This document shows, in pieces, positions 12,884 through 21,212 of a stretch of 64,000 nucleotides of DNA (the stretch's first letter is position 1; each line of letters starts with the position of its first letter). Source of the DNA: Streptococcus cuniculi. Its GTDB lineage: Bacteria; Bacillota; Bacilli; Lactobacillales; Streptococcaceae. The stretch is taken from contig NZ_MSJM01000002.1 in NCBI RefSeq assembly GCF_001921845.1, positions 124,001-188,000 of the forward strand, in the 5' to 3' direction. The position numbers and the translations under genes are program-made. The notes under the pieces were generated by a model that worked only from the letters and a program-made list of their open reading frames with translations, was not told the DNA's origin and ran no database searches.

Positions 12884-12992
12884 AAGGGCACTTTCGTGTG
12901 ATAAGCAGGTTCACACAACTTATCAAGGTCCGCTCCTGCGTATTGACCTCCCTAGCGTGAAAGTGGCTACTGCCACATTCGGCTCATCGCAT
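12855..12992 (-). ncRNA. Small RNA of the asd motif type
   Basis: An independent transcription unit of about 140 nt. A promoter lies just upstream and a terminator with a T run ends it. Inside are a closing stem CACTTTC/GAAAGTG (12965-12959 with 12895-12889), a GTGGC-AGTA-GCCAC hairpin near the 5' end and a GATAAG/CTTATC hairpin in the middle. The position directly upstream of asd in a Streptococcus and this layout fit the Rfam asd RNA motif, detected as a free small RNA in streptococci. Its function is not known. It is not a lysine riboswitch: it ends in its own terminator, asd has a separate promoter, and no lysine-riboswitch core is visible. Confidence 0.72.
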
Positions 12993-12998
12993 GAGTCT

Positions 12999-13027
12999 AT
13001 TATAGCAGATATAGGTATGCTTGTCTA
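12999..13027 (-). promoter_or_regulatory. Promoter of the asd-type small RNA
   Basis: Minus-strand TAGACA (13027-13022) and TATAAT (13004-12999) with 17-nt spacing, predicting a start near 12992. Confidence 0.75.
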
Positions 13028-13085
13028 GCCATGCCCTCATCCATTCCTCTACTTCATCAAGTGGCTAGCCATTTTTTATATATAC

Positions 13086-13149
13086 TCAATAAGAGGAGAA
13101 CTGATAAACCTGAACCTTGCCAAAACCAGAAAAATCAGGAATTCGGCTA
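13086..13149 (-). pseudogene. Relic of a further copy of the tandem membrane protein, downstream end
   Basis: Right after the third intact copy the start ATGGCAGTAGCC recurs, overlapping that copy's stop. The following bases in another frame read RIPDFSGFGKVQVYQF and stop at 13086. The DFSGFG piece matches the FSGFGVPTGFY segment near residue 110 of the intact copies. So a fourth copy appears collapsed to its start codon plus about 20 middle codons. The match is short and was made by eye. Confidence 0.55.
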
Positions 13150-13770
13150 CTGCCATTTGTCATCAACCTCTCCTTGAATAATTTCTACATTATAGACAAT
13201 TTCTGCATTAGGGCTACCACCGTCCTGCTTATAGATAGCTGTTAGTTGACAATCAGCTATCAGAGCGTCAATATTGTCATCAATATCTCTTGATTTTTCA
13301 AGCCTTGCAGCTTCAGGCAAAACAGTTGAATTAGACACATCTATTTCTCCACCATCTTTAGAAGCATCCAGATAAATTATATGTTTACCGCTGTGGTCGA
13401 AACCGAGAGAGTAGAATCCTGTAGGAACACCAAATCCTGAAAAAACAATGTTCTGACTCCGAATATTTCCACCCAAAATAGCTCGATTGCCTGACTGATC
13501 ATAAATGACAGGAACCGTTTCAATCGTATCGATACTCCAATCCACATAAATCGGGGAGAACTCTACTTTACTCACTCCGGCATAATGTTCCACGATATAG
13601 GTTGCAATTTGCTCCTCCAAGAGCGAGAAACCGTGACGATATAAGTCGTCCACTTTCTTTCTGTCCATATAAAATTTCCCACCTATTCCAAGTGCTATGA
13701 CTAAAAATAGGATTCCAATCATTTTTTTCCACCTTGACTTCTTGGGTACATTCTTAGCAGCTACTGCCAT
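13147..13770 (-). CDS. Membrane-anchored protein of unknown function, tandem copy 3
   Basis: 207 residues. A basic N-terminus (KKSRWKK) precedes a single membrane segment at about 17-33, then an outside domain, giving a type II-like anchored protein with no lipobox. The first ~106 residues are almost identical to copies 1 and 2, including a predicted helix HGFSLLEEQIATYIVEHY and the segment WSIDTIETVPVIYDQSGNRA. The second half differs most in this copy (SNSTVLPEAARLEKSRDI). The gene overlaps the stop of copy 2 by 10 nt, so it is translationally coupled. I do not recognise the family. Tandem paralogy suggests surface variation or dosage, but no function can be assigned. Confidence 0.8.
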   Translation of the reverse strand: MAVAAKNVPKKSRWKKMIGILFLVIALGIGGKFYMDRKKVDDLYRHGFSLLEEQIATYIVEHYAGVSKVEFSPIYVDWSIDTIETVPVIYDQSGNRAILGGNIRSQNIVFSGFGVPTGFYSLGFDHSGKHIIYLDASKDGGEIDVSNSTVLPEAARLEKSRDIDDNIDALIADCQLTAIYKQDGGSPNAEIVYNVEIIQGEVDDKWQ

Positions 13771-14384
13771 TTGTCATCAACCTCTCCTCGAATAATTTCT
13801 AAATTATAGACAATTTCTGCATTAGGGCTACCTCCGTCCTGCTTATAGATAGCTGTTAGTTGACCATCAGCTATCAGAGCGTCAATATTGTCATCAATCC
13901 GTGTTGACGTTGAGAGTTTTGCTTCCTCTGGTAAACGATTTTCAGTAGACACATCTATTTTTCCACCATCTTTAGAAGCTCCCAGATAGATAAAATGTTT
14001 ACCGCTATAATCGAAATCGAGATCATAGAATCCTGTAGGAACACCAAATCCTGAAAAACTAATGTTCTGGCTCCGAATATTTCCACCCAAAATAGCTCGA
14101 TTGCCTGACTGATCATAAATGACAGGAACCGTTTCAATCGTATCGATACTCCAATCCACATAAATCGGTGAAAACTCTACTTTACTCACTCCGGCATAAT
14201 GTTCCACGATATAGGTTGCAATTTGTTCCTCCAAGAGCGAGAAACCGTGACGATACAGGTCGTCCACTTTTTTTCTGTCCATATAAAATTTTCCCCCTAT
14301 TCCAAGTGCTATGATTAAGAATAGGATGCCAATCATTTTTTTCCACCTTGACTTCTTGGGTATATTTTTATCGGCTACTGCCAT
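13761..14384 (-). CDS. Membrane-anchored protein of unknown function, tandem copy 2
   Basis: 207 residues with the same plan as copies 1 and 3: basic N-terminus, one membrane helix (about 17-33), near-invariant first half, divergent second half. From about residue 155 to the end it is nearly identical to copy 3 (IDALIAD-QLTAIYKQDGGSPNAEIVYN), while residues about 135-150 (STENRLPEEAKL) match copy 1. It is thus a mosaic of its neighbours, as expected from gene conversion or unequal crossing-over. Its start overlaps the stop of copy 1 by 10 nt and its stop overlaps the start of copy 3 by 10 nt. Confidence 0.8.
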   Translation of the reverse strand: MAVADKNIPKKSRWKKMIGILFLIIALGIGGKFYMDRKKVDDLYRHGFSLLEEQIATYIVEHYAGVSKVEFSPIYVDWSIDTIETVPVIYDQSGNRAILGGNIRSQNISFSGFGVPTGFYDLDFDYSGKHFIYLGASKDGGKIDVSTENRLPEEAKLSTSTRIDDNIDALIADGQLTAIYKQDGGSPNAEIVYNLEIIRGEVDDKWQ

Positions 14385-14998
14385 TCGTCATCAACCTCCC
14401 CTCTAATAATTTTTACATTATAGATGATTTCTGCATCAGGACTACCAACGGCATTTTTAACGACACCCTGTAGTTGATTATCAGCAACCAGTGCTTCTAT
14501 ATTGTTATCAATTCGTGTTGATTTTGAGAGTTTTGCTTCCTCTGGTAAACGATTTTCAGTAGATACATCTATTTCTCCACCATCTCTAGAAGCTCCCAGA
14601 TAAATTATCTGTTTACCGCTATAGTTGAACTCAAGAGCATAGAATCCTGTAGGAACACCAAATCCTGAAAAACTAATATTCTGACTTCGAATATTTCCAC
14701 CCAAAATAGCTCGATTGCCTGACTGATCATAAATGACTGGAACCGTTTCGATCGTATCGATACTCCAATCCACATAAATCGGAGAAAACTCGACCTTGCT
14801 CACTCCGGCATAATGTTCCACGATATAGGTTGCAATTTGCTCCTCCAAGAGCGAGAAACCGTGACGATACAGGTCGTCCACTTTCTTTCTGTCCATATAA
14901 AATTTTCCCCCTATTCCAAGTGCTATGACTAAAAATAGGATTCCAATCATTTTTTTCCACCTTGACTTCTTGGGTACATTCTTAGCGGTTAGCGCCAT
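14375..14998 (-). CDS. Membrane-anchored protein of unknown function, tandem copy 1
   Basis: 207 residues, first of the three intact copies in reading direction. N-terminus MALTAKNVPKKSRWKK, one membrane helix (about 17-33) and an outside domain. Its C-terminal third is distinct (ALVADNQLQGVVKNAVGSPDAEIIYN). The sequence just upstream carries a decayed C-terminus of another copy. A good Shine-Dalgarno (GGGAGA) sits 13 nt before the ATG inside that relic, which suits coupling to a lost upstream copy. Family not recognised. Confidence 0.8.
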   Translation of the reverse strand: MALTAKNVPKKSRWKKMIGILFLVIALGIGGKFYMDRKKVDDLYRHGFSLLEEQIATYIVEHYAGVSKVEFSPIYVDWSIDTIETVPVIYDQSGNRAILGGNIRSQNISFSGFGVPTGFYALEFNYSGKQIIYLGASRDGGEIDVSTENRLPEEAKLSKSTRIDNNIEALVADNQLQGVVKNAVGSPDAEIIYNVKIIRGEVDDEWQ

Positions 14999-14999
14999 T

Positions 15000-15080
15000 T
15001 GTCATCAATCTCCCTACTAAATAATTGCTAAATAATCGCTCATGTTCACATCGGGACTTCCAGCTTCATGCTTATCATTA
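15000..15080 (-). pseudogene. Relic C-terminus of a copy upstream of tandem copy 1
   Basis: On the minus strand one frame reads KHEAGSPDVNMSDYLAII and stops. After a frame change, GEIDDKWR-like codons overlap the start of copy 1. These match the ends of the intact copies (GGSPNAEIVYN-EIIRGEVDDKWQ). No intact start or middle could be found between here and the alkD stop at 15168. Confidence 0.6.
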
Positions 15081-15167
15081 TCCTTTCATCAATCCCTTGC
15101 CAAACTTTTCCCTTATCTGACACAGGGTGAATCTCGGCTTGAAATCTATATTTTTTTCATTTTCTTC

Positions 15168-15821
15168 CTACAAATATTTACTAGCTTCACGAATGCTGAG
15201 AGGAGCCAATTGCTCTTTATAGCGAGCGATAAAATCCCTTACCCATACTGGATTGACTTTGGAATAATCCCGCAAACTCCAACCGATGGCTTTATTGATG
15301 AAAAACTCTGTCTGTCCGAGATTATTGACCAAGATTTTTTCTAGCAACTCCGTATCCGTATCGTGCTTGCGCAGTAATTGATGATCAATCGCAACCCTAC
15401 GCAACCAAATATTGTCAGAAATACTCCAAGCAAGCAGGATGGACTTAGCTTTTGGATAACGAAAGGCAATTTCTCCCGCAATCTTATCCAGTCCATCTAC
15501 TGAATCCCACCACGAGTTTGTCGTGATTAAGCGCTCCAAACGTGGTAAGTCTTTAGGAGTTAAGCTCTGCTTATTCATGGCTAGATAATCAATTGCAACA
15601 TAATGCAATTCTCGATACGGATTCTCCCATGCTTGCCAGATAAAGTCCCAATGGATGGGATTGTTCTTATAAGGCTTTAGAAATTCCCTGCTTATCTTCC
15701 TGCGCACTACCGTTTTCACACCCAGAAAAGAAAACTGATACCGAAGATAGGCCGACATTTTCTCTGCATCTTGAGCAGAAGCAACGGTTTCCAATTGCTG
15801 TTGAATCACTTCTACCTGCAT
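15168..15821 (-). CDS. DNA alkylation repair protein, AlkD family
   Basis: 217 residues, the family's usual length, built of HEAT-like helical repeats. Typical AlkD features are FLGVKTVVRRKISREF near the N-terminus, the aromatic-acidic W-D pattern SWWDSVDGLDKIAGE (about 103-117) and LRRVAIDHQLL. Members excise bulky N3/N7 alkyl purines without base flipping. The gene follows the GNAT stop directly (TAAATG) with GGAGG in the last GNAT codons, so the two are translationally coupled. Confidence 0.88.
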   Translation of the reverse strand: MQVEVIQQQLETVASAQDAEKMSAYLRYQFSFLGVKTVVRRKISREFLKPYKNNPIHWDFIWQAWENPYRELHYVAIDYLAMNKQSLTPKDLPRLERLITTNSWWDSVDGLDKIAGEIAFRYPKAKSILLAWSISDNIWLRRVAIDHQLLRKHDTDTELLEKILVNNLGQTEFFINKAIGWSLRDYSKVNPVWVRDFIARYKEQLAPLSIREASKYL

Positions 15822-16319
15822 TTATTCCTCCACCAGACTTTTTTGTAACCAGACAATGTCGTGCCATTTGTCAAACTTATAGCCTACTTTCTTGAAATGC
15901 GCGACCTGTTCATAGCCTCGCTTCTCGTGAAAGGCGATACTAGCGTCATTGGGCAGGGAAATGCAAGCGACAAAATTCTTAAAATTCCGCTTGATTAACT
16001 CTTCTTCTAGCATATCGTAGAGAACACTTCCTAATCGTAACCCACGCTTGTTTTCATCCATATAGATGGTTAATTCTGCTGTCCAGTCATAGGCTGATTT
16101 ATCGTAATAAGTCGAAGCGTAGGCATAGCCAATAACCTTCCCTTCAGATTCAGCGACCAAAAATGGATGGCGTTCTTGGACACTTGCTATTTTTTGCGCA
16201 AAATCTGCCTCACTTGGCACGTCAAAATCAAAGGTAATCGCTGTTTTTACCACATAGGGTTCATAAATAGCGCGAAGCGCTGCAGCGTCAGACACCTCTG
16301 CTGTACGGATGGAAATCAT
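15822..16319 (-). CDS. GNAT acetyltransferase, phosphinothricin-acetyltransferase-like
   Basis: 165 residues from MISIRTAEVSD at 16319. A longer frame from 16382 exists, but GAGGGAGAG lies 2-9 nt before 16319 and the GNAT fold starts there. The acetyl-CoA-binding RGLRLGSVLYDMLEE segment is at about 89-104 (usual Q/RxxGxG/A pattern) and IAFHEKRGYEQVAHFKKVGYKF gives the C-terminal strand-helix. Members N-acetylate small amines such as methionine sulfone or phosphinothricin; the substrate here is unknown. Confidence 0.85.
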   Translation of the reverse strand: MISIRTAEVSDAAALRAIYEPYVVKTAITFDFDVPSEADFAQKIASVQERHPFLVAESEGKVIGYAYASTYYDKSAYDWTAELTIYMDENKRGLRLGSVLYDMLEEELIKRNFKNFVACISLPNDASIAFHEKRGYEQVAHFKKVGYKFDKWHDIVWLQKSLVEE

Positions 16320-16356
16320 ACTCTCCCTCTTTCTGTCTCGTAGGCATAGATTTGTC

Positions 16357-16971
16357 TCATTTTTCCAATAACTCCTTGTCATAAATCGTGTAATCGCAAC
16401 GATAGATAATCAAGCGCTTGCCGTCAATCAAGAGTTCGGAAGTCTTTGGGGCATCCGAAGCGTACAAGGATACCTTGTTTCCTGCGTAGGTCGCAAGCGG
16501 TGTACCATTTTGCGAACGAATCAAAATCACCTTTTCTTTTCCTGTAAAGTCATTTTTGAATTTGGATACCATGCGGTTAAGAATCGGAACAGCTGCCTGT
16601 TGATCATCTGCGGTCGCATTCTTCTGGTATTTGAGGAAAATGTCTTCCAGACCATCTTCTACTGCAATCAAGGACGAACCTACATGGTCAATCTCATATT
16701 TGCCCAAGGTGATTTTCAAGACCGAGCTATCTCCTTTGGAATTGCCTTCACTATCCACTGAGTCAAACTCCTCATTGCGGGCAATGGACAGCGATTTTCC
16801 AGACATCTGGTCAATCAACTGGGAATTCTCATCATAAGTGCGCACGGTCATCTCAAGCCCAATCCATTCTGCCTTGGTATTCTTCCACCAGTTTTCAATC
16901 GACTGACAGCCTGACAAGATAGTGACAGATAAGCCTAGCACTAAAGCCATTTTCAATACGTTCTTTTTCAT
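16357..16971 (-). CDS. Lipoprotein, DUF5052-like
   Basis: 204 residues. The signal peptide ends in ILSGC with lipidated Cys22, so it should be anchored outside the membrane. The sequence after it (ENWWKNTKAEWIGLEMTVRTYDENSQLIDQMSGKS is the start of the mature domain, described only in part here) is a pattern I associate with the DUF5052 family. No catalytic motif is seen. Its ATG overlaps the stop of the small membrane protein gene upstream by one base, so the two are coupled and may act together. Confidence 0.7.
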   Translation of the reverse strand: MKKNVLKMALVLGLSVTILSGCQSIENWWKNTKAEWIGLEMTVRTYDENSQLIDQMSGKSLSIARNEEFDSVDSEGNSKGDSSVLKITLGKYEIDHVGSSLIAVEDGLEDIFLKYQKNATADDQQAAVPILNRMVSKFKNDFTGKEKVILIRSQNGTPLATYAGNKVSLYASDAPKTSELLIDGKRLIIYRCDYTIYDKELLEK

Positions 16972-17351
16972 TATTTTTCTTCCTCCCTATATTTTTTTGA
17001 AAAAACTAATACAGCTAATATCAGAGATTGAATGCCTAATCCTGGTAGCGTAACAATATATAAAGGCGAATAGGTTGCAAACATTGCCATAATATGGAAA
17101 ATCAAGGCAAATCTTAATCCCCATTTATGATAAGACGAAATGACAGAAAGTAATGTCGCCATCCCTAAAACTAATACTACCAAATGGGGCATTAAGAAAA
17201 TCAACAGAAAAGCCAATCCATCTCCTATCGAAGCATCCCCACTCCCAGCATTTCCCTGAAAAAAAAGAAACAGACCAAATAAGTATAGCGCATCTAAAGT
17301 AAGAGCGATAATCATTCTCCGCTTCCGTTGTTCTTCTTGTTCATACGTCAT
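16971..17351 (-). CDS. Small four-helix membrane protein of unknown function
   Basis: 126 residues. A charged N-terminus EQEEQRKRR is followed by four predicted membrane segments (about 13-32, 43-70, 78-96, 99-118) and a basic-acidic tail. The start has AGGAGGAAG upstream and a TATAAT at 17384-17379, directly downstream of the fhs terminator, suggesting its own promoter. I do not recognise the family. It is coupled to the lipoprotein gene. Confidence 0.7.
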   Translation of the reverse strand: MTYEQEEQRKRRMIIALTLDALYLFGLFLFFQGNAGSGDASIGDGLAFLLIFLMPHLVVLVLGMATLLSVISSYHKWGLRFALIFHIMAMFATYSPLYIVTLPGLGIQSLILAVLVFSKKYREEEK

Positions 17352-17384
17352 TTTTCTTCCTCCTTAATCTATCATAATATTATA

Positions 17385-17416
17385 CCAAAAAAACTGGAGA
17401 AAATCCCCAGTTTTGA
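17385..17416 (-). terminator. Terminator of fhs
   Basis: AAAACTGG (17390-17397) pairs with CCAGTTTT (17407-17414), with a minus-strand T run. Confidence 0.8.
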
Positions 17417-17429
17417 CGTTTGTCAATGA

Positions 17430-19100
17430 TTAGAATAAGCCAATCGCATCTCCGTTTTCTGCCACATCCATGTTGAGCGCCGCTGGTTGCTTGGGCAAAC
17501 CTGGCATGGTCATGACATCGCCTGTTAAAGCGACGATGAAGCCTGCGCCTAGTTTTGGTACAAATTCACGCACGGTGATGTCAAAGTTTTCAGGCGCTCC
17601 AAGTGCTGTCGGATCATCTGAAAAACTGTATTGCGTTTTGGCCATACATACTGGCAAGCTATCCCAACCGTTTTTAGCGAATTCTGCCAATTGAGTGCGG
17701 GCTTTCTTTTCAAAGACCACTCCTGTTCCGCCGTAAATCTCTGTGACAATCTTGGTCACTTTTTCTTCTAGACTATCGTCTGCCTTGTATAGTCGTTGAT
17801 AGTTCGCTGGGTTTGTCGCAATAGTTTCTACAAGGGTTTCTGCCAAGTCCACTCCGCCTTCAGCTCCATTTGCCCAGACACTCGCAAGCTCAACAGGCAC
17901 GTCAATTGTCGCACAGAGTTCTTTTAAGGCGGCAATTTCTGCTGGCGTGTCTGATACAAATTCGTTGATGGCAACGACTGCTGGAATGCCATATTTTTTC
18001 ACATTTTGAACGTGACGTTTGAGGTTGGCAAAACCTGCTCGTACCGCTGCTACATTTTCTTCTGACAGCTGGTCTTTTGCTAGGCCGCCGTGCATTTTAA
18101 GGGCACGAAGGGTCGCGACAATCACCACCGCATCAGGAGCCTTAGGCAGATTTGGCGTTTTAATATCGAGGAATTTCTCCGCACCAAGGTCAGCCCCAAA
18201 TCCTGCTTCGGTCACCACATAATCTGTCAAGCGAAGGGCTGTGGAGGTCGCTAGAACCGAATTACAGCCATGGGCGATATTGGCAAAAGGACCGCCGTGA
18301 ACAAAGGCAGGCGTACCATAAATCGTCTGAACAAGATTTGGTTTCAGCGCGTCTTTTAACAGCAAGGTCAAAGCGCCTTCTACTGCCAAATCTCTGACAT
18401 AGACTGGACTGCGGTCAAAGCGATAGCCAATCACGATACGAGCCAAACGCTCTTTCAAATCATTCACATCCGTTGCAAGGCACAAGATGGCCATGATTTC
18501 AGAGGCAACTGTGATGTCAAAACCGTCCTCACGCGGAATACCATTTAGGGGACCACCCAAGCCAACTGTCACCTTACGAAGGGCACGGTCATTCAAATCC
18601 ACCACGCGCTTCCAGATAATCCGACGCTGGTCAATGCCCAAGCTATTTCCCTGATGAAGATGGTTATCAATCAAGGCAGAAAGAGCATTATTTGCCGTGG
18701 TAATAGCGTGCATATCCCCTGTAAAATGCAGGTTGATGTCCTCCATCGGCAAGACCTGGGCATAGCCACCACCAGCAGCTCCCCCCTTAATCCCCATCAC
18801 AGGACCGAGCGACGGTTCCCGCAGGGCAATCATGGTCTTCTTGCCAATCTTGGAAAGCGCATCCGCTAGCCCAATCGTCACCGTTGACTTGCCCTCACCG
18901 GCAGGCGTAGGATTGATAGCCGTCACCAAAATCAACTTCCCAAGGTCATTTTCCTTGACTGCTTCAATCTTGTCAAAGGATAACTTGGCCTTGTATTTGC
19001 CGTATAATTCCAAATCATCATAGCCAATACCGACCTTCTCCACCACATCGACAATCGGCTGTAACACCACGTTTTGTGCAATTTCAATATCTGTTTTCAT
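17430..19100 (-). CDS. fhs: Formate--tetrahydrofolate ligase
   Basis: 556 residues, full family length. It makes 10-formyl-THF from formate, THF and ATP in one-carbon metabolism. The ATP-binding motif [11 protein letters not shown] is at about 64-74, and the conserved segments [21 protein letters not shown] and MHGG are present. It starts behind GAGGAG. It is monocistronic with its own terminator. No THF riboswitch-like structure was seen upstream. Confidence 0.96.
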   Translation of the reverse strand: MKTDIEIAQNVVLQPIVDVVEKVGIGYDDLELYGKYKAKLSFDKIEAVKENDLGKLILVTAINPTPAGEGKSTVTIGLADALSKIGKKTMIALREPSLGPVMGIKGGAAGGGYAQVLPMEDINLHFTGDMHAITTANNALSALIDNHLHQGNSLGIDQRRIIWKRVVDLNDRALRKVTVGLGGPLNGIPREDGFDITVASEIMAILCLATDVNDLKERLARIVIGYRFDRSPVYVRDLAVEGALTLLLKDALKPNLVQTIYGTPAFVHGGPFANIAHGCNSVLATSTALRLTDYVVTEAGFGADLGAEKFLDIKTPNLPKAPDAVVIVATLRALKMHGGLAKDQLSEENVAAVRAGFANLKRHVQNVKKYGIPAVVAINEFVSDTPAEIAALKELCATIDVPVELASVWANGAEGGVDLAETLVETIATNPANYQRLYKADDSLEEKVTKIVTEIYGGTGVVFEKKARTQLAEFAKNGWDSLPVCMAKTQYSFSDDPTALGAPENFDITVREFVPKLGAGFIVALTGDVMTMPGLPKQPAALNMDVAENGDAIGLF

Positions 19101-19280
19101 AGCAACTCCTCATCCTTTTCTTGACAATAGTATATCAGAAACTCGATAGAAACGCACGTTTTTAGAGTAAATTATTTTTAATATACGGTTTTTGCTTATT
19201 TTCAAGCTATTACCACACAAAACATTCAGATACGGAAGACAAATCCTTCTCTCCTTATAAAAGATAGCTATCCCTAAAAC

Positions 19281-19309
19281 TTTACCTAAAGCAGATTTTC
19301 TAGTACAAT
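19281..19309 (+). promoter_or_regulatory. coaB promoter, predicted leaderless start
   Basis: TTTACC (19281-19286) and TACAAT (19304-19309) with 17-nt spacing. Only six bases separate the -10 from the ATG at 19316, so transcription should begin at or next to the start codon. No Shine-Dalgarno is present. Confidence 0.7.
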
Positions 19310-19315
19310 AAAAGC

Positions 19316-20005
19316 ATGAAAATTTTGATTACATCTGGTGGCACCAGCGAAGCCATTGACCAGGTCCGCTCTATTACCAACCACGCTACAGGTAGCCTCG
19401 GAAAAATCATGGCTGAAAAGTATCTAGCAAAAGAGCTGGAAGTGACCCTTGTCACCACAAAAACAGCTGTCAAACCCGAGCCACAGCTTGGTCTAACCAT
19501 TGTCGAAATCACCGACGTCGCAAGTCTAATGGAGACTTTGGAACAACTGGTTCCCAAGCACGACGTCATGATTCATAGTATGGCGGTCTCTGACTACAGC
19601 CCTGTTTACATGACGAGCCTTGACGAGGTGAAAGCTAGCCCAAATATCGACAACCTACTTGAGAAAACCAATGCTGAAGGCAAAATTTCATCAACCGATG
19701 ACTACCAAGTGCTCTTTCTCAAAAAAACACCAAAGGTCATCTCTTTCATCAAGCAATGGAATCCTGCCATCCAGCTGATTGGTTTTAAACTCTTGGTCAA
19801 TGTCACAAAAGAAGAACTCTTTCAAGTCGCACGCGCAAGCCTCATCCACAATCAAGCTGATTATATCCTTGCTAATGATTTAGCAGACATTGGTCCAGAA
19901 AGACACGGTGCTTATCTGGTCGACCATGAGCATTCCTACTCTGCTCAGGCCAAGGAAGAAATCGCAGATATCATTCTCGAAAAAGTATTGGAAAAAAGGA
20001 GATAG
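19316..20005 (+). CDS. coaB: Phosphopantothenate--cysteine ligase (stand-alone CoaB)
   Basis: 229 residues. It joins 4'-phosphopantothenate to cysteine in coenzyme A synthesis. Streptococci carry it as a protein separate from CoaC. The Rossmann-like N-terminus MKILITSGGTSEAID is the expected start, and ILANDLADIG carries the conserved LANDL-type motif. No ribosome binding site precedes the ATG; the promoter -10 ends six bases before it. coaC follows after one base, then the probable pantothenate transporter gene, making a CoA supply operon. Confidence 0.94.
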   Translation: MKILITSGGTSEAIDQVRSITNHATGSLGKIMAEKYLAKELEVTLVTTKTAVKPEPQLGLTIVEITDVASLMETLEQLVPKHDVMIHSMAVSDYSPVYMTSLDEVKASPNIDNLLEKTNAEGKISSTDDYQVLFLKKTPKVISFIKQWNPAIQLIGFKLLVNVTKEELFQVARASLIHNQADYILANDLADIGPERHGAYLVDHEHSYSAQAKEEIADIILEKVLEKRR

Positions 20006-20006
20006 T

Positions 20007-20555
20007 ATGGCCCGTATCACCCTAGCCGTCACAGGCTCCATCTCAGCCTACAAAGCAGCAGATTTGACCAGCCAACTCGGAAAGCTAGGTCATTCGGTCA
20101 CGGTCTTAATGACCTCTGCTGCCACCCAATTCATCACACCGCTGACCTTTCAGGCTTTATCAAAAAATCTGGTGCATACCGATGTGATGACTGAAGAAGA
20201 CCCTAGCTCGATTAAGCACATCGACCTTGCCAAGCAGACAGACCTCTTTCTTGTAGCACCTGCTTCTGCCCAAACCATTGCCAAACTGGCTCATGGTTTT
20301 GCGGATAATATCGTCACAGCAGTTGCACTTGCCCTTCCTGCTACGACACCAAAACTGCTTGCTCCAGCCATGAATACCAATATGTACCTCAACCCTGCCA
20401 CTCAAGAAAATTTACAGCGGCTTCAAGGTTACGGCTTTGTGGAAATCCCTCCTCGGAATGCCGTACTGGCCTGCGGTGATATTGGAACAGGTGCCCTAGC
20501 TACCATTGATATTATTTTAGAGAAAGTGAGTGAAACGCTTCATGAGACAAACTAA
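20007..20555 (+). CDS. coaC: Phosphopantothenoylcysteine decarboxylase
   Basis: 182 residues from MARITLAVTGSISAYKA at 20007, behind AAGGAG in the last coaB codons. A frame open from 19890 overlaps coaB and is not the start. FMN-dependent flavodoxin-like fold: the conserved His lies in SIKHIDLAK, the substrate-clamp motif is PAMNTNM, and the Cys-containing VLACGDIGTG follows near the end. It decarboxylates the CoaB product to 4'-phosphopantetheine. Confidence 0.94.
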   Translation: MARITLAVTGSISAYKAADLTSQLGKLGHSVTVLMTSAATQFITPLTFQALSKNLVHTDVMTEEDPSSIKHIDLAKQTDLFLVAPASAQTIAKLAHGFADNIVTAVALALPATTPKLLAPAMNTNMYLNPATQENLQRLQGYGFVEIPPRNAVLACGDIGTGALATIDIILEKVSETLHETN

Positions 20556-21111
20556 ATCAACCCACGTTGCAACCTTAGCTATCTTTTTTGCGGTGATGAT
20601 TGTGATTGATATTGTCAGCTCTGTCATCTTCAATCTCTTACCAGTCCCGATTAAGCCAACCATCGTCCATATCCCCGTGATTATTGCTTCTATCCTCTAC
20701 GGACCAAAAATCGGTGCAACCTTGGGAGGTATGATGGGGATTTTGAGCGTCGTTCACAATACGATTATCCTCTTGCCAACCAGCTACCTCTTTTCTCCCT
20801 TCGTTGAAAATGGACAATGGTATTCACTCATCGTTGCTATTGTTCCTCGGGTTTTAATCGGGGTCACACCTTACTTCATCTATCGCTTATCCCACAAGCA
20901 TGTAGGGCTGTTAATCGCTGGTGCCATTGGCTCCATAACCAATACCGTCTTTGTCCTGGGCAGTATCTTTTTCCTCTTTTCTGGGGTCTATAACGGCAAT
21001 ATCCAAGCCATGCTAGCGACCATTATCGGAACCAATTCAATCGCTGAAATGGTGATTGCAGCCTTTCTGACAGCAGCTATTGTCCCTACCCTGCAAAAAG
21101 CAAAAAATTAA
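20530..21111 (+). CDS. ECF transporter S component, probably for pantothenate
   Basis: 193 residues if started at the GTG at 20530; an ATG at 20542 would give 189. Neither has a strong Shine-Dalgarno, and both overlap the end of coaC, implying coupling. Six hydrophobic segments and the early motif IVIDIVSSVIFN fit an S component that captures a vitamin for the shared EcfA-EcfA'-EcfT module. Placement behind coaB-coaC suggests pantothenate (PanT type). The ligand is inferred from context. Confidence 0.78.
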   Translation: MKRFMRQTKSTHVATLAIFFAVMIVIDIVSSVIFNLLPVPIKPTIVHIPVIIASILYGPKIGATLGGMMGILSVVHNTIILLPTSYLFSPFVENGQWYSLIVAIVPRVLIGVTPYFIYRLSHKHVGLLIAGAIGSITNTVFVLGSIFFLFSGVYNGNIQAMLATIIGTNSIAEMVIAAFLTAAIVPTLQKAKN

Positions 21112-21116
21112 AAAGA

Positions 21117-21146
21117 AAATCACGTGAAAGCGTGCTTTTTTTTTTC
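21117..21146 (+). terminator. Terminator of the coaB-coaC-S component operon
   Basis: CACG (21121-21124) pairs with CGTG (21131-21134) around TGAAAG, with flanking A/T pairing and a run of ten or more T. Confidence 0.7.
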
Positions 21147-21154
21147 AAAAATGA

Positions 21155-21173
21155 TATAATGAAAGCGTTTAAT
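21155..21173 (+). promoter_or_regulatory. pgm -10 box overlapping a cre-like site
   Basis: TATAAT at 21155-21160 overlaps TGAAAGCGTTTAAT (21160-21173), which matches the cre core but not its last two bases. No good -35 was found. CcpA control of the phosphoglucomutase gene is plausible, not shown. Confidence 0.4.
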
Positions 21174-21212
21174 AGAATATCAATACTCTATAAAAAGAAA
21201 AGGAGAACTACA

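Noticed and set aside
12961..12980. Shared GGCAGTAGCC between the small RNA and the starts of the tandem genes, as evidence of common origin
   Set aside because: In the RNA it forms its own hairpin; a 10-base match is too short to claim descent.
12855..13027. Lysine riboswitch or T-box for asd-dapA
   Set aside because: The RNA has its own terminator followed by a separate asd promoter; no lysine-riboswitch core or T-box sequence was seen.
13078..13092. TATACTCAATAAG near the tandem genes as a BOX end
   Set aside because: Only about eight bases match and no partner end was found.
19101..19280. THF riboswitch upstream of fhs
   Set aside because: The stretch is AT-rich with no paired core like the known THF aptamers; only a Shine-Dalgarno and possible promoter bases are visible.
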